Shown: piece by piece, positions 11,176 through 20,879 of the stretch | Position numbering within the stretch: position 1 is the first letter of the stretch | Layout of the letters: each line of letters begins with the position of its first letter | Origin: Chara braunii | Lineage: Eukaryota; Streptophyta; Charophyceae; Charales; Characeae | Length of the DNA: 38,171 nucleotides | Assembly (NCBI GenBank): GCA_003427395.1 | Contig: BFEA01000921.1 | Coordinates: forward strand, 93,029 to 131,199 | Direction: 5' to 3' | Notes under the pieces: model-generated | Databases searched by the model: none | What the model was told of the DNA's origin: nothing | Seen by the model: the letters and a program-made list of their open reading frames with translations, nothing else | Position numbers and translations under genes: made by a program

Positions 11176-11401
11176 TGACGGTTCTCATTAGGGTGACTTG
11201 ATTGACCTAGCCAAGAGGTATATTTCTCAAGCCACGATTGACTACGAGACGATGACTGAGCCTTCCGAATTCCCACACCTGAGACGAGGGATCTTCTCTC
11301 AACCGTATCTTCCTACACTATGGGAGGAGTTATGTGTCATGGTTGATTTCTGCATCATAGAACTTGGATGGAAATGCTCAGAGCTTGCAGGCTTCAGGTG
11401 A

Positions 11402-12239
11402 CTCTACATACAGAGGCCGCAGCCTCAGAGAGTACGGAGACATGGCTCGAGGCACAAGAAGAGCACAGTAAGATGAGAGAGTGAGTATGAGACTTTGAGG
11501 GATGAGTGAGAACTCTTCACTGGTGCTGGCCATGCTTCTTACATGTGTACTTTCTGAGACTATTATGAGTTCTCACTCTTCCCTCATTTAACTTTGTCAT
11601 TGCTCTAGTCAGTCAGTCTTGCTTCTTGCATTGTTGTTTTGCCTGATGAATGGACTCTTTGATGATTTTGTCACGGTTCTCAAAAGTAGTAGGCCGACAA
11701 AATTGATGTATGCATGACATACCAACATTTCATGATTATTATTTGCATGATTTTCCACTATTCCGAATCAAAATAAAAGATTCCTAATTTCACTGGTGCT
11801 GGCCATGCTTCTTACATGTGTACTTTCTGAGACTATTATGAGTTCTCACTCTTCCCTCAGTTAACTTTGTCATTGCTCGAGTCAGTCAGTCTTGCTTCTT
11901 GCATTGTTGTTTTGCCTGATGAATGTACTCTTTGATGATTTTGTCACGGTTCTCAAAATTAGTAGGCCGACAAAATTGATGTATGCATGACATACCAACA
12001 TTTCATGATTATTATTTGCATGATTTTTCACTATTCCGAATCAAAATAAAAGATTCCTAAGACCGGGGACTGGCGAAGACCACAATTGAAGGGTCTCGCT
12101 CGAAGCCGGGAGCACACAACAGGAAGGGATTTGCATTATTTAATTTATTTTATTTATTGCAATCACATACAAAATCCTGCGTGACAGCCTATTGGCTTTC
12201 CGGTCGTCCGAAGGGGCCCGACTGGAAAAAAGTGCAACA
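11402..12239 (+). other. L1 3' noncoding end with a 273-bp-period tandem duplication
   Basis: A block beginning TCACTGGTGCTGGCC occurs at 11517-11787 and again at 11790-12060, with only about five differences by eye. L2 has this block once (about 26254-26550, minus). The rest (12061-12239) aligns with L2: GACCGGGGACTGGCGAAGACC, an AT-rich TTTATTTTATTTATTGCAA stretch, CCTGCGTGACAG, and the terminal CGACTGGAAAAAAGTGCAACA. No gene is seen. The AATAAAA motifs at the end of each duplicate could act as polyadenylation signals. Confidence 0.65.
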
Positions 12240-12240
12240 C

Positions 12241-13189
12241 CGCGACGGGGAAATCCCCCGTTCCTTCCGATCCGGCGAAATCATGTCCTTCTCCGGTCTC
12301 CCCCACGAGGACGTTTTCCTCTTCCTAACCCAGCTTCAGAACTCTTTTCACCTCCACCACATGCCCCTTGCCCACTGGCTCCTCATTGCCACGTCCCGCC
12401 TCCTCGACAATGCTGCCAAATGGTGGATGGCTGAAGTTCGCAACCGCTGAGCCTCCGGAGGACCACGTCACTCCTTCCTCCAATGGGCAACCTCCTCACT
12501 GCCATATTTCACCCCCAGAAACCATTGACGACCACCTTGAACAATTCTGCCACCTCCGCCAGACCGGTCCCACGGACCGCTTCGTCCAATACATGCGCTC
12601 CCTCCGCCACCACCTCCCCCACACCGTCATTCCCGACTTTGCGTTCATCTCCCGCATCAAACGAGTATGCCACAAAGACCTTGCAACTGCCCTCGCCCAT
12701 GAACCCGACATGCCCCTTGCTGACCTCCTCTCTCGCATGCTTCACCACGATCGACTCCTTCACCCCCACCACCAGCCCCCGCCCGGCCCCTCCCGCACCC
12801 GCTTTTTCTACCACATCACCCCTGAAGACACCACCTCCATCACTTCCTAGGACGAGTTCACCACACCTGACCCCGACGCATCTTCCGATTCAGTCGACTC
12901 TTCATCCCTCACTTCCGAGGAACTCAATGTTGTCCAATTCATGAGAATGGAGCACAGAGATCGCAACTCCCGACCACCGTCATCTACCCCACACTCCCGC
13001 CTCAAGAAACTCACCCCCGAGGAGCGCACCTACCTCCAAGCAAAAGGGGGTTGCTTCCGTTGTCGCCAATTGGGGCATCAACAAACCAACTGCCCCAACC
13101 CCGCACGATTCATCCGCCAGTCCACCTCCACTCGACCCGCAACCTCCGCATCACCGCCCTCGACAAGCGTGGGTCCCTCCTCATCATGA
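12241..13189 (+). pseudogene. gypsy-2 gag (capsid and CCHC zinc knuckle)
   Basis: A capsid-like segment (MSFSGLPHEDVFLFLTQLQ, then LAHWLLIATSRLLDNAAKWW) occupies 12283-12447 and ends at TGA 12448-12450. The continuation (ETIDDHLEQFCHLRQ, then ADLLSRMLHHDR) is in another frame, so a frameshift lies between about 12450 and 12510. TAG at 12848-12850 interrupts it, but the same frame goes on to a classic zinc knuckle C-FR-C-RQLG-H-QQTN-C at 13052-13093. Gag packages element RNA. The product would be non-functional as read. Confidence 0.8.
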
Positions 13190-13229
13190 ACACAGTCCCC
13201 AGGACATTGTCCCGGCATCGACATCGCGT

Positions 13230-15122
13230 ATGTCGGCCCACCCATCGGTGACGTCCTCCGTCCCACCGATGGTCCATCTGGCATCGGCAATTCGTCTGCC
13301 TCCCCCCTCTCCGGTGACACCCCCTCCACCAGACGACTCCCTGGCGTCGCAAACGCCTCCCACTGCCTCATGCTCCTCTACCCTTCTTCCAAACCCATCC
13401 ACTATCACCTTGTCCTATGTCGTTGAGGAACAAGCCCGACACAATCGGCTTGTCCGTTTAGGCAATGAACAACGTCGCGTCAACACCATCATCTCCACCG
13501 CCAACTCATCTCGTTTCCACCTCAAGTTCATCGCCGCCACCCTTGGTGCGTCTAGAACTATGTTCCGGGCCGTCCTCGACATTGGAGCCACCGGTAACTT
13601 CATCACCGACGTGTGTGTCCTCAAATCTGGTCTTACCTCTACCGGTTATGACTCCCCGATCACGATTCGCCTAGGGGACAAAGACACCGCCGTCGTAGTA
13701 GACCGCACGGTTCCCGAGACCACCATGACCGTCGGAACCCTCCGCAGTCAGGTTACGTTTGATGTCATGCACTTGATGTGCGACATCATCTTAGAAACCC
13801 CGTGGCTGGACCGCTACATGCCATACGCATTCCACCCCAACTTCCTTCGCCTCACCAACCACCCTGACACAACCATCGACATCCCCTACCTCCCATATTC
13901 GACCTCCCAAGGCTCTGTCACCCCGCACCAATTCCTCCACATGGCTCGCCTACACCCCGACTCCGCCTACTACTGTCTTGTCCTTGATCGCGAAAGTCTC
14001 GAGGACTTACTCCCGATGGAGAAACGTGATCAATCCCCAACCCCGCCATCACCTCAATCCTCGACGAGTTCAGGGACGTCTTTCCTGAGTCCTTACCCGC
14101 CGAACTACCTCCGGATCGTAGTGTATCACATACCATCGATTTGGAATCCGGACATTCTCCACCTTGGCCCTCCATACCAACTCTCTGTCCCCGAAGCCGA
14201 AGAAATGAAGCGGCAACTCAGTGAACTCCTTGAAAAAGGGTTCATTAAACCAAGTTCATCCCCCTTCGGAACCAGCTGCCTTTTCGTCAAGACAGGTGGA
14301 ACTTCGAAACTCCGCATGTGCACAGACTACCGCACCTTGATCCGGATCACTATAAAAAACAAGTACCCCCTACCTCGGATTTCCGAGCTCATTAATCGTC
14401 TTCTTGGAGCCAAGTACTTTACCAAGATCGACCTTCGCAGTGGCTTCCACCAGATCCGCATCCGTGAGGAGGACACCCACAAGACCGCCTTCCGCTCTCG
14501 GTTCGGGCACTATGAGTTCCTCGTGATGCCATTCGGACTCGCCAATGTCCCCGCTACCTTCCAATCTACCATGAACCACATCTTTCGCAATCTCCTCGAA
14601 GTCTGTGTCGTCGTCTACCTTGATGACATCCTTGTCTTCAGCCCCACCTTCGAGTCTCACCTTCAACACCTCCGCCAAGTCCTCTTGATCCTCAGAGAGA
14701 AAAAATTCTACGCCAAGCTCAACAAATGTACGTTTGCCGCTTCGAGCGTCGAATACCTCGACCATATTGTCTCCGCTGAAGGCATCCGTATGGACCCCTC
14801 GAAGGTCACAACCCTCATCGAGTACCCCCCACCCAAGACCCTCCTCCAACTCCGTTCCTTCCTCAGCCTTGCCAACTATTACCGCCCGTTCATACGCAAC
14901 TTTTCCGAGATCTCTTGCCCTCTCCACGCACTGACCTGCAAGGACGAGCCCTTCCATTGGAACGATCGCCACCAACACTCTTTCGACTTACTCAAGCAAA
15001 CCATCACCACGACCCCTGTCCTCAAGATCGCCGACCCCACTCGCCATTTCTATGTCACCACTAACGTCGCCGACTTCGCCGAGAAGGAACTCCTCGTCGT
15101 GATTCACACCCTCACAGTCTGA
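13230..15122 (+). pseudogene. gypsy-2 protease, reverse transcriptase and start of RNase H
   Basis: A 630-codon open frame. The retroviral-type protease motif is LDIGATGNFI (active Asp at residue 117). RT covers about residues 316-520: KLRMCTDYRTL, TKIDLRSGFHQIRI, the HYEFLVMPFGLANVPATFQ block and an intact catalytic VVYLDDILVFS (residues 462-471). Residues ~266-312 do not resemble the family, but an alternative frame across about 14036-14168 does (DEFRDVFPESLP, then HTIDLESG), so two compensating indels are present. RNase H starts FYVTTNVADFAEKELLVVIH: the catalytic Asp is Asn and roughly 25-30 residues are missing between DFA and EKELL. TGA 15120-15122 sits where the conserved Trp of the V-W-R-x-Y-L motif belongs. 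Confidence 0.85.
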
Positions 15123-15375
15123 CGCCCGTACCTCGACGGACAATACTTCACCATCCGCACTCACAACACCATCGTCTCCTCCACCCTCTCCAAGAAAGAT
15201 ATCACTCCACGCCAAGCCCGCTGGCTAGACTTCCTTGCCCAGTTCACATTCACCATTTGCCATACCCCCGACAAAAGCAACCGCGTTACGGATGCCCTCT
15301 CTCGACGACCCGACCACAAACCCCCCGAGAAAGTCTANCTCGACGACCCGACCACAAACCCCCCGAGAAAGTCTA
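15123..15375 (+). pseudogene. gypsy-2 RNase H C-terminal part
   Basis: After the TGA the same frame reads RPYLDGQYFTIRTHN, QARWLDFLAQFTFTICHTPDKSN and DALSRRP, which are the family hallmarks of the second half of RNase H. A 37-bp exact repeat (15301-15337 and 15339-15375) around a single N at 15338 disrupts the join to integrase and is probably an assembly artefact. Confidence 0.75.
15301..15375. repeat. 37-bp exact duplication around a single N (probable assembly overlap)
   Basis: 15301-15337 and 15339-15375 are identical and separated only by N at 15338. This looks like two contig ends that overlap but were joined instead of merged. Confidence 0.8.
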
Positions 15376-16992
15376 TGCCACCATGACTCATATCCAACTC
15401 CTTCCATCACTTCATCATCGATACACCCAAGGTTATCTCTCCTGCTCAGACTTCGCCACCATTTACAACAAGCTCCGCAATCTCGACCCAGTTCCCGNCA
15501 CTCCCTCCACAACAACCCCCTCTACATCGATACCAAAGGCACTCGCTGACTTTGCATCCCTGACGCACGAGGCCTCTGTACTCAGCTCTTGGCCGAGCAC
15601 CACNACAACAACCCCCTCTACATCGATACCAAAGGCACTCGCTGACTTTGCATCCCTGACGCACGAGGCCTCTGTACTCAGCTCTTGGCCGAGCACCACG
15701 ACGCCATAACCACAGAACATCTCGGTTTCCAGAAAACCTTCGACACCATTTACTGTTACTTCTACTGACCTTCCCTACTCGTCGACGTCAAGGCATCCAT
15801 TCGCTCATGCCCCACGTGTCAAGCTGTCAACCCCTCGAACCGGGCCAAACCCGGCAAGCTCCAATCATTGCCCATCCCAACTCACCGGTGGCAGTCCATC
15901 TCCATGGACTTCGTGTGCGGCCTTCCCAAGACCGACCGCGGGCATGATTGCATCTATGTCACTGTCTGCCGCTTGACCAAACGTGCCTACTTCGTCCCTT
16001 GCACGACCTCGCACAGTGCCAAGGACGTCGCCACACTCTTCTTCGACCATGTTGCTCGCCATCACGGCCTCCCCGAAAACATCATCAGTGACCGTGATCC
16101 TCACTACCTCTCACAATTCTGGAAACACATCTTCACGGCCTACGGAACCACGCTCAAGTATAGCACTGCATTCCATCCACAGACCGATGGACAAATAGAG
16201 AAGATGAACGATACACTCCAAAGAATCCTGCGGAAGTATTGTCATCCACACCAACACGATTGGGATCAGTTGCTCACAGTCGCCGAGATTGCCTACAACA
16301 ACGCCGTCTGCCCTTCCACCGACATGTCCCCATTCTACCTCGACCTGGGCTACCACCCTCGCGTGCCCTCTGACTTTTTGCTCCCTTCGCAGCTTAACCC
16401 ATCCACCCCCTGCCTCTCTCTCGATGAATGGGTAGCAACAATGAACAAACTCCTGAGAAAAGCCTCCGAAGTCATTGAACAAACCCAAGAACAACAAGCC
16501 AACAAGACTAACAAACATAAACATGACGTGTCATTCAAAGTAGGGGACAAAGTCTGGCTCTCCGCCAAATGCTTTGAACCCGAACACAGCTTGTCCAATA
16601 AACTCTCCAACAAATGGCTCGGTCCCTTCCCCATCATTGAACAAACCTCCCCCGTCAACTACAAACTCCAACTTCCCCCTGACATGAGTCGTGTCCACCC
16701 AGTCTTCCATGTCGAGTACCTAAAAGAATACCATGAATCCCCGCTCCAGTTCGCCGACCACTCATATCCTAGACCTCCACCAATCATGCTACCCACAGTT
16801 CCTGAATTCGTTGCCGAAACCATCATCGGCCGCCGGACCACTCAGGTATCTGATCAACCGGAACCAATCACTAAATACAAAGTGAAATGGACCGGATACC
16901 CCGACGAAGAATCTACATGGGAACCTCTCTCTAATCTTAAGAACACCATGAAACTTGTCTGCGCCTATGATCGTACTATTCCTATGTCCTAA
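15376..16992 (+). pseudogene. gypsy-2 integrase with C-terminal chromodomain
   Basis: The zinc-binding part (HLGFQKTFDTIY, then CPTCQ) is near 15718-15830, with TGA at 15766-15768 where family members have the Trp of Y-W-P. From 15868 a 374-codon frame is fully open. It has D14 (SMDF), D75 (IISDRDPHY) and E111 (GQIEKMN) with D-35-E spacing, the GPF module (KWLGPFPII, residues 249-257), and a chromodomain at about residues 313-357 (KYKVKWTGYPDEESTWEPL with the aromatic cage residues Y, W, W). Chromodomains of chromoviruses bind modified histone tails and steer integration to heterochromatin. Two N-linked duplications upstream (15338, 15604) are suspected artefacts. Confidence 0.85.
15509..15699. 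repeat. 95-bp exact duplication around a single N (probable assembly overlap)
   Basis: 15509-15603 and 15605-15699 are identical and separated by N at 15604. Same pattern as at 15338. It breaks the integrase zinc-binding region of gypsy-2 artificially. Confidence 0.8.
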
Positions 16993-18054
16993 ATACCTAT
17001 ATAACTATGGCATAAACCCTGCTCCTACCTCGCAACCCTGCTCTACACACACCCTTGAACCCAGCCACCCTCACCTTGACCCTCATTCGTGATGTCTGAT
17101 CTGCCCTTGCCCTTGCCTAGCCTTGTCCCATCTGTCCCCTCCACTACCTTGTCTCTTTTGTCCAATGCTTGTGAACCTGCGTGACGGCGGCGATAAAGGA
17201 TCTAATGGCAAGCGCACGAGGACGATGGCCTGCTGCCTCACTGTTCATGAAGATTATGCAGCTGGTTTGGCCACCATGCTGTTTCATCGGTCGTCATCCT
17301 GACTCGCGGACTTACTGGAGCAGCAACTTGTGACATGGATCTTTGCATCAGTCTGCGACTTTCTTGCTTCCAGATCAGACCTCATTGCAGTTCGTGTACC
17401 GGACGCACCCTAGCACTTGGACTTTGATACTTGAACTACCACCACGCTTCTTGGACTTCTACCTATCGCAGTTGTTGAAGACCGCTTCTACCACCTACTC
17501 CAAAGACCTGATCAAGACCGCTGCAAACCCCTTTCAACACACCTGGACACTTTGTTCCTACATGAGATTCTGCTTCCGACTCCTTCGAACACACCAGCCC
17601 TTGCATCTTGAACAAACATTTTCATTTTTATTTTTCCTAACTTTGACAACCTTGTAGAACATCATTAGTAGATCCATGTTTCCCTAACCATTGTTTCCCC
17701 GTACCCTCTAGAACATCAATAGAAATACCCTGTTTTCCTGAACACCGTTTCCCTTACCCAGTAGAACATCAATAGAACTACCGTTTCTTGAACACCGTTT
17801 CCCTGCACTTTCTTCCCCCTTAACCTATAGCAAACCATGCAGTCCCCTTAGTTCATCAGTAGGACTACCCTACTCCCAACCGTCCCTTTGGTTCATTTGT
17901 AGGACTACCCTGTTCCCTCTTACTCCCNCAGCCCATGCCACCCACATTATACCCCTCTTCCCTTTCGACTTGTTAACTAGTGATCGGCCCTGTCCTGTCC
18001 TTCACAGATTTCAGCATTGCTTCATGATTTTTGGCAGCCGGGACGTTGCCTTCT
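16993..18054 (+). other. gypsy-2 3' untranslated tail with degenerate tandem repeats
   Basis: No gene is called. Between about 17654 and 17925 a unit containing TAGAACATCAATAG-x-ACTACC followed by a CCGTTTCCC-like stretch recurs about five times with period near 60 and increasing divergence (later copies read TTCATCAGTAGGACTACCC). An open frame at 17343-17657 has no family features. One single N lies at 17927. Confidence 0.55.
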
Positions 18055-18069
18055 AGAGGGAGGGGATAG
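18055..18069 (+). promoter_or_regulatory. gypsy-2 polypurine tract
   Basis: AGAGGGAGGGGATAG immediately before TGTTACGG. The tract is almost all purine and the following TGT is a normal LTR start. Its position after the tail is as expected for plus-strand priming. Confidence 0.65.
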
Positions 18070-18640
18070 TGTTACGGACTCCGCCAGGGCTCGATCCTTG
18101 GTCTATCTTTTTGCTGTTTCGGTTGCATCCTGTTTTCGGCCTGGCCCCCTTTTTCCAAACCCCTCCTTTGGTACCGTAGGATTTTGGACAACTGGCGCCA
18201 TGTTGCAATTCGGGTGCCACTTTCAAATACCGCATTTTCATTTCTGCCATCGGGGCCTTTGCAGAAATGCCCCTGGTACCGTATGTGTCACCGGTACTTA
18301 TACCCGCTCCCCATACCGTACGGGGACGAGTCTCGTACCAGTTTTCTGCCGTTGTACTCGTACTCAGTGTGACTTGCTGTTTGGGCATTCGAAATCCAAG
18401 ACTTCAACTTTGTGCCTTGCCACTGCGTCTGCGTCCGACCCTCGGTCGTGTCGAGTGAGTGAGTGTGTGTGTGTGCTCTCACTCTCTCCCTCTCTCTCTC
18501 CTCTCCCTCGACTCTCCCTCAGCCTCACGCCCGTCACAGGTACCCAACATGTGCCTGGATACACGCCTGGGTGCCTGTCCGGGCAGGACCTCCGGGTAGG
18601 ATTCTGGGCAGCCCCATCACACACACAAAAAAAAAAACGA
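18070..18640 (+). repeat. Presumed gypsy-2 3' LTR, right end unclear
   Basis: It starts TGTTACGG and runs through C/T-rich sequence with a GTGTGTGTGTG/CTCTCTCTC stretch at 18463-18505. The open frame across 18017-18679 is read as chance inside this LTR. No CA end can be fixed before the A-rich region at 18626, and a foldback-like cluster (18540-18605) may already be foreign. No 5' LTR is available for comparison. Confidence 0.45.
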
Positions 18641-18830
18641 AAGTCAAACAATTCCAGAAAAAAAATATGTTGTGTATAATTGCAATACAAACTTTTGGTT
18701 GAGGGTCACATCAGAATTCCTCCCCGAATCGGAGACAAAAAAGAAACTAACAAAATCACACTAAGGCAACCCCTTTAAAGTTTAAACCCCCTTAGCCCCT
18801 TCAAAACAATTTTATACCCCTCTTCCCCCC
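18540..18830. mobile_element. Foldback-type element carrying the shared core (copy 1, degenerate)
   Basis: The core begins ATGTTGTGT at 18667 and keeps AAACTTTTGGTTGAGGGTCACATCAGAATTC, matching the cores at 20596, 23238 and 24135. The left flank has repeated GTGCCTG/CAGGTAC motifs. The right flank (18766-18830) has repeated ACCCCTTT/ACCCCCTT motifs, and similar motifs in inverted orientation end at 20281. Boundaries and target duplication were not found, so this is a lower-confidence member. Confidence 0.45.
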
Positions 18831-18929
18831 CGTTGACAACCAACTCTCAAAAAATAAAAATAGTCCGGAATTGGGGTCCTCTGGGAGAGCGGAGAAAGGC
18901 AAAAAAAAAAAAAATTATTTTTTTTTTTG

Positions 18930-20125
18930 CACGCCAGGTGTCCGGCCTAGCATGAAAATCTTCCTAGTGCAAGGAAAATGAGAGATAGCGAGATGACAGA
19001 ATCCAGATAGCACAATCACATTGAAAACACGAAAGTCCCAAAGTATCCAGAAAGCAGCATTGCACCAATATTACACCAATGGAGAATCGAAACATTGAAA
19101 CTGAATGTCAATGAGAGCTTACACTCGTCCCCACCAACACGAGTATCCAGTCCCTGTCTCCCTATTTGGCGTCGGCGCCCAGGCTACTCCCTACACAACT
19201 ACTTCCTGCCTATGAATTGACAATACAACTGTTGATGTCAGCAGCCACCGAAGTACTTAAAGATGTCGACCAATGCAGACCATCGCCAATACCAGGTATG
19301 TGCCCTCACGTCATCATCCTCATCTCTTTCTCTCTCTTTGTCCTTGTCTTCCTCCCATGTTTTCTCCCTCATGCACAAAGACCACCACCACCTCCACTTG
19401 TTGTCCAAGCCCAGCCCTGACTATGTAGGGCTGGTTATGGCACTGCCCTCAGCAGCGCCCTGCCTTCTTCCAACGCTACCGCACAGCTGGCGAGCGCACT
19501 CTCAAGCAACGCTGCCGCATGCCTGCCTCGTGCCCGAATGAGCCCACCAGTGGCGAGCTCTTTCCTTTATGGAAAGTGCTTGCCCAGTTTGCCGTCTGGT
19601 TGGGCCTCGTGTGTTTCCAGTAGCTTCCGATTGGGCCAAAGTGTCTCCGCCCAGGCCCATTCAGACAGTGGCCTGGGACTGAATTGGTTAGGCATGCCCA
19701 ACCACCCAGGAGTAAATGTGTGGTTCTCCCTACTTTGCATATGTTGCTGGAAGAGCCTAAAAGGATCAGGAATTATTTCTGATTCTCACGAGTATGGAGG
19801 ATGTAACCAACTGGCGCATGGCAACTGTCTGGCGCCCACCACCCTTGCCAAAATTGACGAACTCAGCCATATTGAAATTCAGGGGCCCACCGTCACTTAG
19901 GGCGGGCTCATGTTTGTTGAAAGGACCCTACAGGGGTATGCCTGAGATCTAGCTCGTAACAAGGTGTCGTCAAAGATCCATGCCCACATGAGGGCTCCAA
20001 CAGGCTCTGCTTGGGCACCTCAGCCTAGTTTCAAACAGGCATGGGCACATATTTGCAGACCCGCCTTCACTTTGGACAGGCACGACACTTTCAGACACTG
20101 TCGAGGGACTAAATCCTCGCACTAG
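18930..20125 (+). repeat. R-A: ~1.2 kb GC-rich repeat of unknown class
   Basis: It aligns by eye with R-B (34215-35330) and with the split minus copy R-E/R-D. Landmarks are GTGCAAGGAAAATGAG at the start, AGAATCCAGATAGCACAATCAC, GGCGTCGGCGCCCAGGC, GACCAATGCAGACC followed by ACCAGGTATGTG, a stretch of GCGCTGCC-type words, CCTTTATGGAAAGTG, and CACTTAGGGCGGGC near the end. Near its ends TAGTGCAAGGA and the complement of TAGTGCGAGGA form a possible 11-bp inverted repeat, but no flanking duplication is visible. Open frames inside (19166-19900) share no protein with R-B and are not called. Confidence 0.6.
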
Positions 20126-20477
20126 AAAAAGACCCAAAAAAATGTGGAAAAAAAAAAAAAGTGATACTGCGCATATTAAATACAACAGAACTATGCCCAT
20201 AGTTCATAAAAAGCTTGACTGATCATCAAAGGGTTCAAAGGGGGTATAGATAGGGAGTCAAGGGGTTTATAGGGGGGTTGCTCAATTTATTTTATCTCAA
20301 TATTGTTTAATAACTTGAATAAGTTTAAATTATTTAATTATTTAATTTGATTTTTTATCTTTATTTTCGTTAGGATATAAAAAATAACATCGAACCAAAA
20401 TTTGTTTCTATTGTTTATATCTACAACATATTTTGTTTTCAGATTTTTTTGAACTTTTTTTTTTACAGGGAAAAAAA

Positions 20478-20757
20478 CTAGGCTACCAGCTGCTCGGGTC
20501 ACCCTATTTTCCCGGGCGGCCCGATCGTGCAAAAACTAGGGAAGGTCCCAACCAAAAAGAAAATAAAAAATCCAAAAAATCCGGAAAAAGAAAACATGTT
20601 ATGCAAAAACGTAAACTGAACAACTTTTGCCTCAGGTTCACATCAAAATTCTTTACCAAATTTAAAATAAAAATTTTAATTAAAAAATACTTTTTTATTT
20701 TTTTATTTCTTTTTGGCTCGGTCGGGCAAGTGAACCCGGGCCACTCTGGTAGCCTAG
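20478..20757. mobile_element. Foldback-type element with core (copy 2), 280 bp, intact ends
   Basis: The terminal inverted repeats are CTAGGCTACCAG on the left and its exact complement on the right. The flanks are GAAAAAAA and GAAAAAAC (7 of 8 identical), consistent with an 8-bp duplication. Subterminal sequence repeats CCCGGGC/TCGGGC. The core (20596-20670) reads ATGTTATGCA, ACTGAACAACTTTTGCCTCAGG and CACATCAAAATTC. It has no coding capacity. It is non-autonomous and probably hAT-like by duplication length. Confidence 0.65.
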
Positions 20758-20879
20758 GAAAAAACCCTATTTTACGTAGGGTCGGATTCCCCTATATCCG
20801 GAATTAATCTGGAAATTTCATCCGGAATCAAATTTTAGGATAAAATGGGTGTACTGGATATCCGGCTTTGCTACCTAGT

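Larger units (their letters stand above)
9767..11401 (+). pseudogene. ORF-C of L1, interrupted by a hAT-like element
   Basis: This is an unknown protein starting MSTIQSF, as in L2, where it is intact at 218 aa. By eye about two thirds of the first 118 residues are identical to L2. Shared blocks are LRLYVKKGKET, EHFDSVW, FGPKLY, DYPKPP, DLAKRYIS, TEPSEFPHLRRGIFSQ and GWKCSELAGFR. The frame is split at 10122/11168 by an insertion with an 8-bp duplication. Two further lesions are stops at conserved tryptophans: TAG just after the insertion (the L2 Y-W-G-D site) and TGA at 11399-11401 (the L2 F-R-W-L site). No known domain is recognised. The N-terminal third is hydrophobic in patches, and the LRRGIFSQ-LPTLWEE part looks helical. 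Confidence 0.7.
4310..12239 (+). mobile_element. L1: large unclassified element, plus-strand copy
   Basis: The copy is recognised by blockwise homology to the minus-strand L2 at 26064-33772: a 5' block (4310-5634), ORF-N (5635-6027), a decayed middle, ORF-C (9767-11401 with an insertion) and a 3' noncoding end (11402-12239). The left end reads TGTCGGAG and the right end TGCAACA, matching L2's TGTC...GACA termini. No reverse transcriptase, integrase or known transposase is visible, and the 5' block is not repeated at the 3' end, so standard LTRs are absent. The flanks (ATTA left, CCGC right) are not a target duplication, so at least one end was rearranged. It may be a large non-autonomous retroelement derivative or a DNA element with very short termini. 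Confidence 0.6.
12240..18069 (+). mobile_element. gypsy-2: chromovirus-type Ty3/gypsy retrotransposon, 5' LTR missing
   Basis: Gag, aspartic protease, reverse transcriptase, RNase H, integrase and C-terminal chromodomain follow in gypsy order, then a ~1.06 kb tail and a polypurine tract before an LTR-like TGTTACGG at 18070. The left end abuts the right terminus of L1 within gag, so the 5' LTR, primer site and gag start are absent. Coding DNA is C-rich at third positions, clearly unlike gypsy-1 and gypsy-3, so this is a separate lineage and probably a younger insertion. Lesions are frameshifts in gag, stops at 12448, 12848, 15120 and 15766, and an RNase H deletion. Confidence 0.85.

Noticed and set aside
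10068-11188. Open frames of 330-366 codons across the N gap on both strands
   Set aside because: They consist mainly of unknown bases and lie in the inverted repeats of the hAT-like element.
14370-14978. 202-codon minus-strand open frame
   Set aside because: It is a shadow of the gypsy-2 RT; C-rich third positions keep the opposite strand open.
18017-18690. 220-codon open frame on plus and shadow frames on minus
   Set aside because: It crosses the polypurine tract and LTR start of gypsy-2 and has low-complexity composition; no family motif.
18766-20281. ACCCC-rich inverted motifs as ends of one 1.5 kb element containing R-A
   Set aside because: The motifs match loosely, but no flanking duplication was found, so only the left cluster is mentioned with copy 1 of the core.
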